Below, piece after piece: positions 8,987 through 19,850 of a DNA stretch of 64,000 nt (position 1 is its first letter; each line of letters starts with the position of its first letter). The notes under the pieces were generated by a model. That model was not told the origin of the DNA. It ran no database searches and worked only from the letters and a program-made list of their open reading frames with translations. Source of the stretch: Cordilura impudica (lineage: Eukaryota > Arthropoda > Insecta > Diptera > Scathophagidae); NCBI GenBank assembly GCA_963682025.1, contig OY821521.1:122511004-122575003 (forward strand), given 5' to 3'. The translations under genes were made by a program, and so were the position numbers.

Positions 8987-9391
8987 TCATACTCTTCGAT
9001 TGTTTTGAGTAATAATTGATGATTCCACCAGAAGCACTAGGTTTCTGATACCAAATATTTTCAGTCTGTTGTTTTCCCGAATGACTATTGTATCAAGATA
9101 TGGAATTCTCGAATCACATTCTTTTTCAAAAGTGAACTTAATGTTAGTATTTGAATTATTCAAATTCGTCAAGATTTCTTATATTGCACTCTCCCTAATA
9201 ACTCCAAACAAATCATCTACGTATTTTGTCGGAAGTTTCGGTTTTTCTGGTAGGTTTCCGGTACATATTTCCAGTAATTTTTCCATCACTAAATCAGCAA
9301 TAATTGGTGATACAGGTGAGCCCTTGGGAAGTTCTTTTTTTGTGTGTATATGTATATTGTCATTATATTTAAAATAGCGATTGTCTTTCAA
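8987..9391 (-). pseudogene. Penelope reverse transcriptase fragment
   Basis: Two adjoining minus-strand frames give the palm of the reverse transcriptase: LPKGSPVSPIIADLVMEKLL (fingers/palm), then PTKYVDDLFGV with the YVDD catalytic motif, followed after a stop near 9175 by FTFEKECDSRIPYLDTIVIR, the next conserved block. The enzyme would copy element RNA into DNA. The N-terminal third of the domain is missing or unreadable upstream of 9400, and the stop separates the two halves, so it is inactive. Confidence 0.88.
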
Positions 9392-9627
9392 TAATTTTTA
9401 ATGCTAAATAAACAGAAATGCTAGGAGATAACGACACGATATCAAAGGAGATAAATCTTTAATCGTCTGATATTGTAAGGTTTCCATTCTTATTCGTAAA
9501 TTACACAGAGTCCGTTATATTGTAAATAGATTTTTCGGTTAACTTTTTTAAAATTCCAGTTATATATTTACTCAATTCGCTAGATGGAGCATTAATACAA
9601 GAGCATATGGGTCCTGTGGATTTTTGA

Positions 9628-9737
9628 TGCTTTTTACTATTTGGTTATTTTACCTGTTGTCTATTTTTGATGTTTTCTAAAATAATGATGTTTGTACTTA
9701 TTTGTTTACATTGTGTATTTAAGAACTATTCCTGACG
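9628..9737. repeat. Inverted 3'-end fragment at the 5' side of Penelope copy a
   Basis: About 110 bp that reverse-complements 8131-8239 with a few mismatches. It puts an inverted copy of the element's own 3' region outside its 5' coding end. Confidence 0.85.
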
Positions 9738-9784
9738 ATGTTTATTTTAATTAAAACTTTTTTTTTGTTAATTTTGTGGTTTTT

Positions 9785-10097
9785 CTGCATAATATTTTAG
9801 ATTTTATTTCATATGGTACAATATAATGGATTAAAAATATCAGTTCTAAATCTTAATGCATTGTATATTTGTTGAATAAGATCAATCAATAAATAACCAT
9901 GGGCATGAAGTGCACATTTATTATATACCTCAATTAAAGCTTTTGAATTCTCTACGTTTTCAATTGATGGAAGTGCAGTTTGCTCCGCATAACACCAAAT
10001 AATTCTATCCACCTTTTTGGAATTTAAATGTTGGCTTTTAATTTAATCTATAAAATATAAATTTTACACAGCCGGAAGGTCCACAAACCATCATTGT
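9785..10097 (-). pseudogene. Polinton/Maverick packaging-ATPase remnant
   Basis: On the minus strand a degenerate Walker A, MVCGPSGCVKF (about 10060-10097), is followed by VDRIIWCYAEQTALPS, close to the IIWCYGEWQ-type block of Polinton FtsK/HerA-like ATPases, and then YLLIDLIQQIYNALRFRTDI, which aligns by position with the LISQNLFHQG..RDISLN region. The family ATPase is thought to pump DNA into particles. Here the normal GSGKT is damaged and the segment between Walker A and the later motif is shortened, so it is a pseudogene. It is divergently oriented to the integrase remnant on its right. Identification is from motif memory without a search. Confidence 0.62.
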
Positions 10098-10104
10098 AAA
10101 TGGG

Positions 10105-10112
10105 TATATAAA
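10105..10112 (+). promoter_or_regulatory. Possible TATA box before integrase remnant
   Basis: TATATAAA lies 44 bp before the ATG at 10156, between the divergent ATPase and integrase remnants. In such AT-rich DNA it may be chance. Confidence 0.35.
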
Positions 10113-10155
10113 CCGATGAAAGATGTTTTCACTTTCTAAACTTAATATATAAAAT

Positions 10156-10935
10156 ATGAGTAAAGAAATTCTTGTTATTGAACTTCAGCGTCAAGCTAGA
10201 AAATATTTTAACCGAGGTAGAGTTATCCAAAAGGTTATTTTAGATACATGGCAAATCGATATCATCATTCAATCGGTATCATTCCACATACCATATGAAA
10301 AATTGAATAAAGGTTATAAATATATGATTACCCGAAAAACCAGATCGGGTATATCACAAATGCATTCAAAAAGATTATCGAGTTAAAAAAAAATAAATAT
10401 CCAAAAAATCTTCATACTGATCAAAGAAAAGAAATTTTGAATAATAATTTAAAAATCTTCATGAATGACTTAAATATTAAAGATTAAACAGAAGATTAAA
10501 AAATAAAGTATGGAAGAAATTCAGTCTTCAAGGAAATTATAAATGGTTACATATTTTAGATAAATTATTTAAAGATTATAATTCTTCATATCATCGAAGT
10601 ATTAAAATGGTACCGAAATTAGTCACTAAGAAGGTTTTGTTAAATACAGTATACATGATTTTCTTCGAATATGCAAAAATAACAAATACGTTTGAAAAAG
10701 GTTATACACCAAATTGGTCAGCGGAAGTACTCGTATTTAAAATCAATAAAGTTATTATAACAAATCACTTAACTTATCAGCTGGAAGATCTTAATAGAAA
10801 TATAATTAAAGGAGGATTTTATGAAGAAGAATTGATGAAAACTAAATACTCGTATATGTGATTGAAAAAATATTAAATAGAAATGGAAAAACCTTTTTGT
10901 AAAATGGTTGGGTTTTCGGAAAGGAATATAAAATA
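10156..10935 (+). pseudogene. Polinton/Maverick integrase remnant with chromodomain
   Basis: Starts at ATG 10156 (MSKEILVIELQRQARKYF). Next comes DTWQIDIIIQSV, where a rve-type integrase has its first catalytic Asp, and EKLNKGYKYMITR. After a frameshift PKNLHTDQRKEI is readable near 10400, equivalent to the second Asp region (HTDQGKEF in relatives). Further blocks are KPLVTKK-like at 10610, YTPNWSAEVLVF, LTYQLEDLNRNIIKGGFYEEELMKTK split for reading, and LFVKWLGF near 10895-10918, a chromodomain signature. Integrases of this class insert Polinton DNA. Several stops and frameshifts make it non-functional. Sitting beside an ATPase remnant supports a Polinton rather than an LTR origin. Confidence 0.68.
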
Positions 10936-10949
10936 AAAAAACATCGTAT

Positions 10950-11750
10950 ATAACCTAAATGAGAGGTTGGAGTCACTTGATTACGGGGATGATAAGTGTG
11001 AGCTCTCGCACAAGCGTAGTGACATACAGAATAGGCTAAATAATTTAGCAGAAGAATCGGTAAAAGTCGAGAATAAATGCCAACCCGACTGAATCCATTA
11101 CTCTTCATGGAAACATTATAGAAAGAGTACACGAATACCAATGCTTAGGCAGCATAGTTACAGAAAAAGGAGATACTGAGAAAGATGTTGATTGTCGAAT
11201 AAGAAAAGCACTTGGAGCTTACGCAACATTAAATAGATTTTGGAACAATAATACTTATAGTACAGCAACAAAAATTAAAATCTTCAAGGCATGAGTTCTT
11301 TCAGTTCTTCTGTATGGGTTGTGAAACATGGTATATGACAGATGGAGATCAAAACAAACTGCGTGTTTTTGTCAACAGATGACTCCGTAGGATCTTAAAT
11401 ATATTTTGGGCAAATAGAATATCCAATGAGCACTTATAAACTCGGTCGAACTTCAGTGACGTCAATGTAGAGATACGTAGGAAAAAGTTTGGAAAATGGC
11501 CTGCAGAAGTATGTTTTCAAGCCCTCATGTACAATCCTCAAGGTTCAAGGAGACCTGGACGACCAAACACAACCTGGAGAAGATCTACGTTGGATGATAT
11601 TAACAGTGTTTCTGAAAATAGAAGCTACATCAACATCGGTGAACTTCAAGAGGCGGCGTCAAAAAAACAGAGATGAAAATTATTTATAGACAGCCTATGC
11701 CCAGTATAGAGCCAGTTCTTACAGCAACCAGAACAAGGCGTATTATTACT
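10950..11750 (+). pseudogene. LINE reverse transcriptase, C-terminal fragment
   Basis: A degraded non-LTR retrotransposon 3' end. Readable blocks in several frames are LSHKRSDIQNRLNNL, HEYQCLGSIVTEKGDTEKDV, IRKALGAYATLNRFW, a VLSVLLYG segment followed by a CETW-like stretch, and MYNPQGSRRPGRPNTTWRRS near 11520-11590. The GRPxTTWRR block before a final LCP-like triplet is a common end of RTE/Nimb-type LINE proteins. It has many frameshifts and is truncated at its 5' end, as is usual for LINE copies. Clade assignment is uncertain. Confidence 0.75.
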
Positions 11751-11879
11751 CTTATTTTATAAGAAACAACAAGTAATGTAATTAACCATTTTAGAATAAA
11801 ATGAATTCAAATTCATTTCATTTCAAATTCATTCATATTGTTATGCCTTCATTATACCATAAATTTTGCGAAGGATTCC

Positions 11880-12381
11880 TAACTTTTCTCCTTGGAAGCA
11901 ACCCCAGATCATTAAGAACCTCCTAAGAATTTCATTGTCTCTTGACCAATTACTAGGTTTCTCTGCTCAACCATACAATCCATATGTTCTTTTGCGAATT
12001 TAAGACGAGTGGCCCGGTGCTTGGTTGATAAAAGCGGCTTCTTTATTTTTGTTTTTGCTCTCATGCCGCTCTCTTTGAGGCATCTACGAATTGTCAAATT
12101 GGACACAGCAATTTGTTGAGTTTCCCTTAGTTCTTTATTGGCATCTGTAGAGTTCTCAATGGCTCCTAACAGTACAAGACGTCTCACCATTCTCTTTATG
12201 GATTGAGTTTGGGCCGCCGCCCACCTTTAATCTTCTTAACGACTTCACCGATACTTTTCCGGAGCTTTGAAACAAACCCAATAGACACAGCATATTTTCT
12301 TCCAATTTGACGCACAGACTTGCCGCTTAAAATATCGTTTACTATGTCTTTTTCAATTTGAGTTGGGATAACTTTAGGCAT
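11880..12381 (-). pseudogene. Tc1-like transposase, N-terminal half
   Basis: Minus strand from ATG 12381: MPKVIPTQIEKDIVNDIL, VRQIGRKYAVSIGFVSKLRK (first helix-turn-helix), the GGRRPKLNP linker, then after a short frameshift VAVSNLTIRRCLKESGMRAK-like second helix-turn-helix and TKHRATRLKFAKEHMDC. The frame ends in a degenerate segment where the first catalytic VWSDE block would be. It would have bound Tc1 ends; the catalytic domain is gone, so this is a truncated copy. No matching terminal repeats found. Confidence 0.85.
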
Positions 12382-13169
12382 ACTTATTTCGTCTAAAACA
12401 ATTGATATTTAATTTGTTTTGATGGTTTGTATTTAATGCAACTACACGGAATCGCGAAAAAATACGTAAAAATCAATTTTGAAAATTATTTTTTTAAAAA
12501 ACTTAAATTATTAAAATTATTATTTAATTATGTCATATAATAGTATGCTTTTTTATTTTATGTAAAATTAAATAACACCTTCTGTCTTAACTTTATCTCC
12601 CCAGTACTGTAATATTAATAACATCTATTTCTTGTTGTCTGCATTCTTCAAATAAATAATTAATTAAACTAAAATAATAAAATTAAATGAATTGTTAGTT
12701 ACCCAAGTGTTTACAAAAATTTTAAGATAACGGTATAAATAAGGGAACAACACAAGTGTTTTTCAAAGAGTGACGCTGAACATATGTTACTAGTACACCA
12801 ACATGCATAAAAAAGATAACATATTTTTTTTACAGTTTTGGAAGTCATTGTATATGTTACTTTATTAACCCTCTAATGCTCTTATGCTTGTTTTGGACAA
12901 TAATTTTTTTAAGAAAGGATTTCGACTAAAAACTATGCAAAAATATTAAAATTTAATATAATTGGGTTTTTAGATTTCATGGATGAAAACGTGGAGACCG
13001 ATAAAAAGCGCTCCTGTTCGATACGAGATAGAAAATTTAAAATAAACACATAATTTTTTTAACAAAAAAATAACTGTACAACGTATTAAATTACATTTAA
13101 AAACTTAAATTTCACTCTTTATTTACAACTAAAACAAAAACTTATTAAAATAAAAATAAATGTTATTCT
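12382..13169. other. Unannotated AT-rich DNA
   Basis: No coding or repeat signal that I can name. Part of it may be the 5' flank of the Tc1 fragment. Confidence 0.5.
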
Positions 13170-13760
13170 TTGTTGCGAAATTTATAAAAACAATTCCTTT
13201 TTGATGAGTTAGATATATGAATTTAAATTGCATTTTGTACAATATGCTTGTGTTTCGGATGTACATTTACGCATTTTACATTTTCTTTTTCCCGAACTAT
13301 CTAGGAACCAATAATTTAGTTGATCATATCTAACATAATTAAGAGGAAAATAAGTTCTTTTATGTTTTGATGGAAAAGAATATTGGGTAGGTCGGCCAAC
13401 TTGCCATTTTTCACTAGGCGCAAAGTTGCAATTTTTTGATACTTCGGTTCGAAAATCGGAAGGTTTTCTGGTACAGTGTTGTCTCCTGCTCTACAATAAA
13501 CTTCGAAAGCATATGAGAAACCTTTGGAGTCGCCTTTATAGGGATTGATTGGCATGCACTGATGAGTTGGATTGCCCCTCATTTTTCCACACACATTTGT
13601 TCATCCATACAAAGGCGCTGTTGTATTGGAACTTATTAAAGCGTTTAGTAAATGGACGGATTTTGTGAAGACGATTATGGTTTTCGTTGAAATTTATGGA
13701 TGAATTATCATTGAAATAAAGAATGCTAATGAGCTCCTCGAATCATCTTACCGCCATTGT
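13170..13760 (-). pseudogene. piggyBac-type transposase fragment
   Basis: Minus strand, three frames. First RFEELISILYFNDNSS and NRLHKIRPFTKRFNKF, then CMDEQMC, matching the RFxxIxxxLHFND and VDExM blocks of piggyBac transposases where a catalytic Asp lies. Then INPYKGDSKGFSYAFEVYCR. Last, a cysteine-rich tail CKMRKCTSETQAYCTKC resembling the C-terminal zinc-binding domain. The middle of the catalytic region is deleted and two frameshifts are present. piggyBac enzymes insert at TTAA; the TTAA-flanked MITE at 6672 could belong to such a system, but the ends cannot be compared here. Confidence 0.8.
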
Positions 13761-14703
13761 ATTTCTTATCGCTTCGAATGAATGTTTTGCCCAATAAAAC
13801 CGAACATTTGTATACCGATGCACAGAGATAAGTATCGATTCAATAAATATATTTGAAAATACAAAAAATACTTTTACAAACTTATTAACACAACAATTAA
13901 ATTTAAATGTACAGTGGGAAGTTGGACTATCAGATATTTTATTTTCTTTGCTAAATAAAAATGAAGAAGATATGTATATTATATATTAGAAAACGAAAAA
14001 ACATGACTTACAACATCAAGCATCGACTGATGTTGTACCTGATAAAAAATATACTAAACTTAAATCAAGAGCAAGAATTTATTTTAAAAAATTCAGAAAA
14101 CATATGGATAAAACACAAATAGATGGAATAAAAAAATTAAAATTTAAAGACTCCTAATAAAACTGATTGGATTTTAAATGATGATAAAACTAGAACTTAA
14201 AATATTAAGCAATCAAATATTTTTTTAGTTATAGAAAATAAAAATGTATTTAATAATAAACGTAATGAACAATCTATCAGTTCTGAAAGAAGCAATGTTA
14301 CAGAAGAACCAATTTTATCGTTAACAAATTATTTTTTTTGGAGAAATCTTTACTTAATTTTTTCGATGAGGCATCCAACTATTTTAATAAAATAATATCA
14401 TCGGAAATAAATAACATAATTTGTATCTAAACCGATATAATTAAACTGAGATATGTGGGATCGAAAAAACAAAATGCTTAAAAATATTCTCAATTCCAAC
14501 ATTAAAAAATTGTATTCATTTTATTAGAGTAGAGTATTTTCCTATTGAAACTTTTAATATTACTGATATAACTATCATGATTCGAAACGATGAAGGAAAA
14601 GAGTTGAATATAATAGACTAAATACCAGTTTATTGATCACTTCATTTCAAAAAATTATAAAATATTTGTTTGTTAATATATACAAATCATATATAAAATA
14701 ACC
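13761..14703. other. AT-rich DNA with possible Polinton debris
   Basis: Short broken frames occur around 14000-14160 (KLKSRARIYFKKFRKHMDK) and 14160-14300. They are lysine-rich and unassigned. Their place before a capsid-like remnant suggests decayed Polinton genes, but no motif proves it. Confidence 0.4.
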
Positions 14704-14962
14704 ATGGATATGATATATGCAAGATATTACAATAATCAATTAGGTGAAAATGTACAAAATATTAGAGAAAAATGTCAATCATCAAGAACTATACAACATG
14801 GAAAAGGTATTGGTTCATTTTTTTCCATCCCTTTTATCATACATAAAACCTTTATATAAAACTGGATTAAGTGTTTTAAAGAATAAGTCTATTGAAGTAG
14901 GAAAGGATATATTGGAAGAAATTGTAAAAAAGCTGTTAACCATATTAAAGAAGTTAATTTAG
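14704..14962 (+). pseudogene. Polinton minor-capsid-like remnant
   Basis: From ATG 14704, one frame gives ARYYNNQLGENVQNIREKCQ and IQHGKGIGSFF; after a one-base shift it continues PSLLSYIKPLYKTGLSVLKN, then KSIEVGKDILEEIVKK. A GRGIGSxF...KPLxxxGxxxxGK pattern is what I associate with the small amphipathic minor capsid protein of Polintons and adenovirus-like lineages. An ATATATAAAA stretch lies just before the ATG. Only motif-level evidence exists, and the frame is broken, so this is a tentative call. Confidence 0.45.
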
Positions 14963-17900
14963 AAAGATTATTATTTTTTATTGGGCGCAAATCTAAGCTA
15001 AGTATGTAAGTAACTTGTCCAACATTAAAAAAATTTTAAATTAAAAAATATATACCATCCTTTTACACAGAACTTTTAAAAGTAATTTTAAAACGCGCTG
15101 ACTTTTCATGAAAAGAATTAAAAGAGCTTGCAATAATGGCACTAAATTAAGTTTTAAATAATTTACTTTGGGGTCTTTATTGGCACCTTTCCCAAACTTA
15201 TTAGGTGGTAACGAAGAAAATATTTTAACCCATTAGAAATTGTTAAGATTTTCGAAGATAATACATTTTTAAAGAGTTATTTGAAATACAAAATGGAAAG
15301 AATGAAAAATATGAATATAGATCAAAATTTTCTTGTTCAAAGTTTACTGACATTGCTGCTATCGAAAGCATATTTTCACAACATAATATAATGCAAATCA
15401 AGTATCAAGAATTATGCAGAAGTCAAAATGTGTGGTCTGCAAAGAGATGTCTCAACTTTATTGATTAACTTATTTCCTTTCAAATAAAGAAGTGATAAAT
15501 TTTACCTCAAACAAATTTTTTTATCTCTATTTCTTATAAAATTACATTTAAGGTTTTTAGTCATTTAGTATTTAGTATGTAAAAGAATTTAATTTTGTTG
15601 TGTTGTTTGTTAATCTGAAGTACAGATTTTGTTAATGATTGAATTTAAATAATAAACATGTTAATACATTTAAATAAAAAATACAAATAATAAATTAAAA
15701 TTTTTTTTTCTCATTTGATAGCTTTTTTTTAAAGTATAGCTACAAAAAGTTTTTGGTCGTGGCAACACCGCTCATGAGCCCTAATATTTTTTCTGGGTGA
15801 TCCTCTGAAAAATCTTACTATTTTATGAGTCACCCAGGTACCAATACTTGATATACATATAACATTCTATTCTAAATACTGTCAAAAAATTTTTATATCT
15901 TTGATTTGTTGAGGAATACCCAAAAACCTTAAATTTGTATAACTCTTTAACCGCCAGGAAGGGCTATCTAAACATATTCAAATACACATATACAATATAT
16001 GTGGGCAGAAAGGACTACCTGCCATAAAATCTTGAAAAACACGATCTATTTCATTTTTTTATGTATTAAACTTCAATAATGTTAGTCATACAACAGTTTT
16101 ATGCTTAACAATTGTGTGGAAGTCTTAATTGAATTCAAAATACTTTTAAGTCTATAATATCGACAAAATTTTTTAATTTGCCCTTCTATTAAATATTTTA
16201 ACGTCATTTTCCTAATTTAGGCATTTTTAATATGAAATCCAGCCTCTCTTTGAGTTGGTAAACATGGTCACAATTTAGTTGGTATCTACTTGTATTGCTG
16301 TGTGTTAGGCAATGAAATCATATTTATGTATTTGTTACGAAATAATAAATAGTAGAAAAATACATGTATAACACTTAAAAGAGTGGAGTACATAAGAAAT
16401 TTAAGTCACGCCCATTTTTAAGAGATCATACGCGTATATGAATAAACTATTTAGTCATTAAATTTTGATTCTCTTTTAATGCTCTTAATTTGAACATGAT
16501 ACATTTAGTCAGCAAAAAACATAATACTAAATCTAATTTCAGTCGTAAGCTTTACTTCGTGCGGTTAAAAGGTTTAAAACATTTCGTGGATACCGCATAA
16601 TTACATATTATGTTTTTATTGTGTTACAGCGAAACTTACAATTTTAAACTAAAAATATTATGTAAAAAAATTTTATTTTTGAACACCTAAAACAAAAGTT
16701 TTAAACCGTCTTACATATTTAAACTCATATTTGCACTATTTGATTTGTATAGATGTAATTCAATTTATTTCACATTGTTAAATGTAGCATTTTGCCGTTT
16801 TACGTATTCCATTGCGAGCTTTACATATAAACTACATGTTTGGTGGGCTACATTGTTCCGAAAATTTGTTGGCTGACATCCGGCATAAACTATTAAAACA
16901 CATTTTTTGATGCCATTAAAAAGCGAGTCATAACCATGAACAGAATACAGTTTTGTGTGAATTTGTATTAGAGGTAAAACTACTTACATATATGTCAGCT
17001 CGTTATGCCTTAAAGACATGCTTTTATCCTGCTACTAAAACTGTATTTGAAAGTGCGAAATAGCAAAAAAAAATATAAGAAAACACTCGTCGATGCGGGA
17101 GTCAGTGTTTTACTTTCGACGGTATAAATACGATACATTTTAAAATACGCGCGTTGGTTTAAGTTCACATATGTACACATATATAAAATTTGTTTTGAGA
17201 AGTTTACTGTTGTGAAAATGTTTAATTGGCCCTAAAGAAAAATTTATCAAAAAATACTTATTTCTTCATAAACACTACGCATAGAAAAACATTGATATGT
17301 ACTTTTTATTTATCTGAAAAATTTCATTTGAATATTATTAAAAATATATATACTATATCCTGCAACGCGATCATGTTAGCGAACAAGTTTTTTAGAATGT
17401 ATAGAAGTGATTGAAAATATATGTTTTTTGATTGCACAACTCTAACATGATTAACATTAGGCGTATAACATTACGGACAGTCTCAATGTTGGCTTAAGTT
17501 GACTTTAGGACCGGGACCCGGAGCGGAACAAAATGTATACCATTGAAAAGGTAACTGAAATGTATTTTAAGTGACAACTAATATATTATGAACCATATTA
17601 ATATTATTTATTTTTAATATGATTTTTTTAAAAATCATTTTATTTCAATAAAGCTATAAATTGCATATAGACAAATTCGGTTCTTAACCGGAGATATTAA
17701 GATTAAAACTTTGATATTTATTTTTTCTTATATTAACGAAATAAAAACTTTGCGCATGAAAACACACAACGCATCAAAAATATAAAAAAGTATAGCAAAA
17801 TTAAACAAATGTACAGCAAACATAATAAAGGGAAAATATGTTTGCTATTGGGGAGGTAACTGAAATGTGTTTTAAATAACATACATTATATGAAAATCAT

Positions 17901-17979
17901 TAACCCATTATGGAGCATTTCAAAAACATGACATTTAATTAATATATTTACAAAAATATAATAATATCGGAACCCACAA
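14963..17979. other. Long AT-rich stretch without a recognisable gene
   Basis: About 3 kb with only short, low-complexity frames. 15040-15480 may be further decayed element sequence. A direct repeat of about 55 bp containing GGTAACTGAAATGT occurs near 17550 and again near 17852. Nothing else is supportable. Confidence 0.5.
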
Positions 17980-18100
17980 GCTACCGTTTGATATATATTA
18001 GAAAATGATTCTGCGTCGATTTGTGTAATAAAAGATGGTTTTTGGTCAAAAATTTTTGATAGTTGCCAACAATGGTAGAAACTCATTAACCACGAAAGAG
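17980..18100 (+). repeat. Dispersed fly repeat, 3' fragment
   Basis: Degenerate match to the tail of the repeat at 7126-7876: GATTCTGCGTCGATTTGTG, AATAAAAGATGG, GGTCAAAAATTTTTGATAGT. Confidence 0.55.
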
Positions 18101-18299
18101 TAGTAAAGTGAAAAAAATCTGGAAATAAAATAACCGAAGGCTACGAAATTACAAAATATATTTCCGAAAAATAAATTTATAGAAGATAAATCCCTAATAT
18201 TGAAGGTTCTGGCTAAGGAGTTCTACTATACATCAAAAGAAAGCTAATGGTTCCTGCTTTTATCGTTTATTTGAAAATATATACTTTAAGCGTCATATT

Positions 18300-18722
18300 C
18301 TAGAAAAGCTCTATTATGGGATTATGATCTTTCAGCTGTAAATAGATAATTAATAAACACATATACCAAATTTCACCGATATCTATATGATAATATAGAT
18401 CGTACGTCAATTTATGTTGACCTCACAGGGGTTTTTTTTTGTATATGCTAGGTTCGAACATGAACCAATTTCAATACCTATCGGCATAAGGTTGTCAAAG
18501 CTTGTACACTAAATTCCATCAAAAATATTTTCATTTGCGATCTGTAGTTTGATTACAAAGTTTATATGGACACACGGACAGACAGCATGGGCGAACAACT
18601 CTAAATCAACTCAGAAAGTGATTCAGAGTCGATCGGTGAATTAAGTTATATATTTTTGGCAGTTAGAAATAATAGCACAAACTAATTATACCCTCACCAC
18701 ATAGTGGTATAGCGTATAAAAA
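18300..18722 (+). repeat. Dispersed fly repeat, copy 3 (5'-truncated)
   Basis: Colinear with the 3' two-thirds of the reference copy: AAAAGCTCTATTATGGGA, AATTTATGTTGACCTCACAG, GACACACGGACAGACAGC, CTCAGAAAGTGATTCAGAGT and the end CCACATAGTGGTATAGCG. The 5' part is missing. Confidence 0.75.
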
Positions 18723-19478
18723 ATAAGAATTTACTTTAACTTCAATTCGTTCGATGCATGAACTTTTTATATTCAATAAACATATTTATCACTTTTCTTA
18801 GTATTTTCCCATGCCTTGGGATTTTTGATATATCCAAAAATCGCAAAAAGTTATATCCCTAAAAGTTATATCCTAATGCATCAGGGCGCGTATATGTGTT
18901 GAAGTAAGACTAGGAATAGCTATGAATATTCATATTACCGGCATGTAGACAATTATTATTTTAAGGTCATATTATTATATTTACATTTACATATTTTTTG
19001 AGATAAAAAAGAAAGCAATTTATTTATTCATTAGATCTTATTATATGTGGGTTGGTAATAGAAATTAAGAAATAGTCTTATTACTAGTATTGTTGTTTGT
19101 AGTTAAGGTCATAACATCGGAAATGATTTTGAACCCAAAAATTAATATTGCTGATATCTGTGGCACATTAAAGCCTAAAGTGGACAATATATTTTCTGCA
19201 TCATTAAAAAATGCTATAAAAATTTATCGGTGTCCACAACTGAATTGGCCTGGAATTGTAGGACATTATTGCGGTGTGCTATAAAAATCTAAAAATCTAT
19301 CTATGCCTCCTATGTAAGCCTTTTTTGGGATTGAAAAATGAGGATTGGGCTAGTATTGGGCTATTTTAAGATGTTGTTCCACATCTTAGAGTAGTGTCCC
19401 TTCGTTTTGAGATTCGAGAGCTCGAAGAGGCTATCGTTAATTTAAACATATAAAAAGCATAGGGGATTAATTGGCCAG
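18723..19478. other. AT-rich DNA, one small unexplained frame
   Basis: A 64-codon frame at 19090-19284 reads KINIADICGTLKPKVDNIFS and NWPGIVGHYCGVL. I do not recognise it; it has no neighbour or motif to support function. The rest shows nothing. Confidence 0.4.
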
Positions 19479-19850
19479 TTACGCATAGTCACGCACAGGC
19501 GCGCAGTGATTTAAACCTCACTTCCCTCATCCGATCGATCTGAAACTTTGTCCATAGACTTGCTGCAGCCAAAGATAAATTTTGGAGTACTCACGCACAG
19601 TCACGCATAGTCACGCACAGTCACGGACTGATTTAAACCCCATTTCCTTTCATCCAATCAATCTGAAACTTGGGCCATAGGCTTGTTGTGACCAAAGATT
19701 AAATTACAGATAGTCACGCATAGTCATGGAGTGATTTAAACCCCATTTCCCCTCATCCCATCGATCTGAAGCTTGGTCCATAGACTTGTTGTGACCAAAG
19801 ATTAAATTTAAAAAAGTCACGCATAGTCACGCACAGTCACGGAGAGATTC
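19479..19850. repeat. Tandem repeat, four units of ~105-125 bp
   Basis: Each unit has a cluster of AGTCACGCATAGTCACGCAC-type decamers, then GTGATTTAAACCCCATTTCC, TCATCCNATCGATCTGAA and ATAGACTTGTTGTGACC. Units start near 19479, 19585, 19707 and 19812. Inner decamers (GTCACGCATA/GTCACGCACA) are themselves tandem, so this is a higher-order repeat. One and a half units recur at 21489-21630 inside the downstream duplicate. Confidence 0.88.

Larger units (their letters stand above)
8060..9738 (-). mobile_element. Penelope-like element, copy a (degraded)
   Basis: A minus-strand Penelope-like retroelement with reverse-transcriptase and GIY-YIG remnants. It is flanked by inverted copies of its own 3' end: 8131-8239 is mirrored by 9628-9737 (GCATCAGGAATAGTTCT on one side, AGAACTATTCCTGACGATG on the other). 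Inverted flanking fragments of this kind are known in Penelope-like elements. A hammerhead-like core lies at the 3' end. Frames are interrupted by stops and shifts. Confidence 0.85.
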
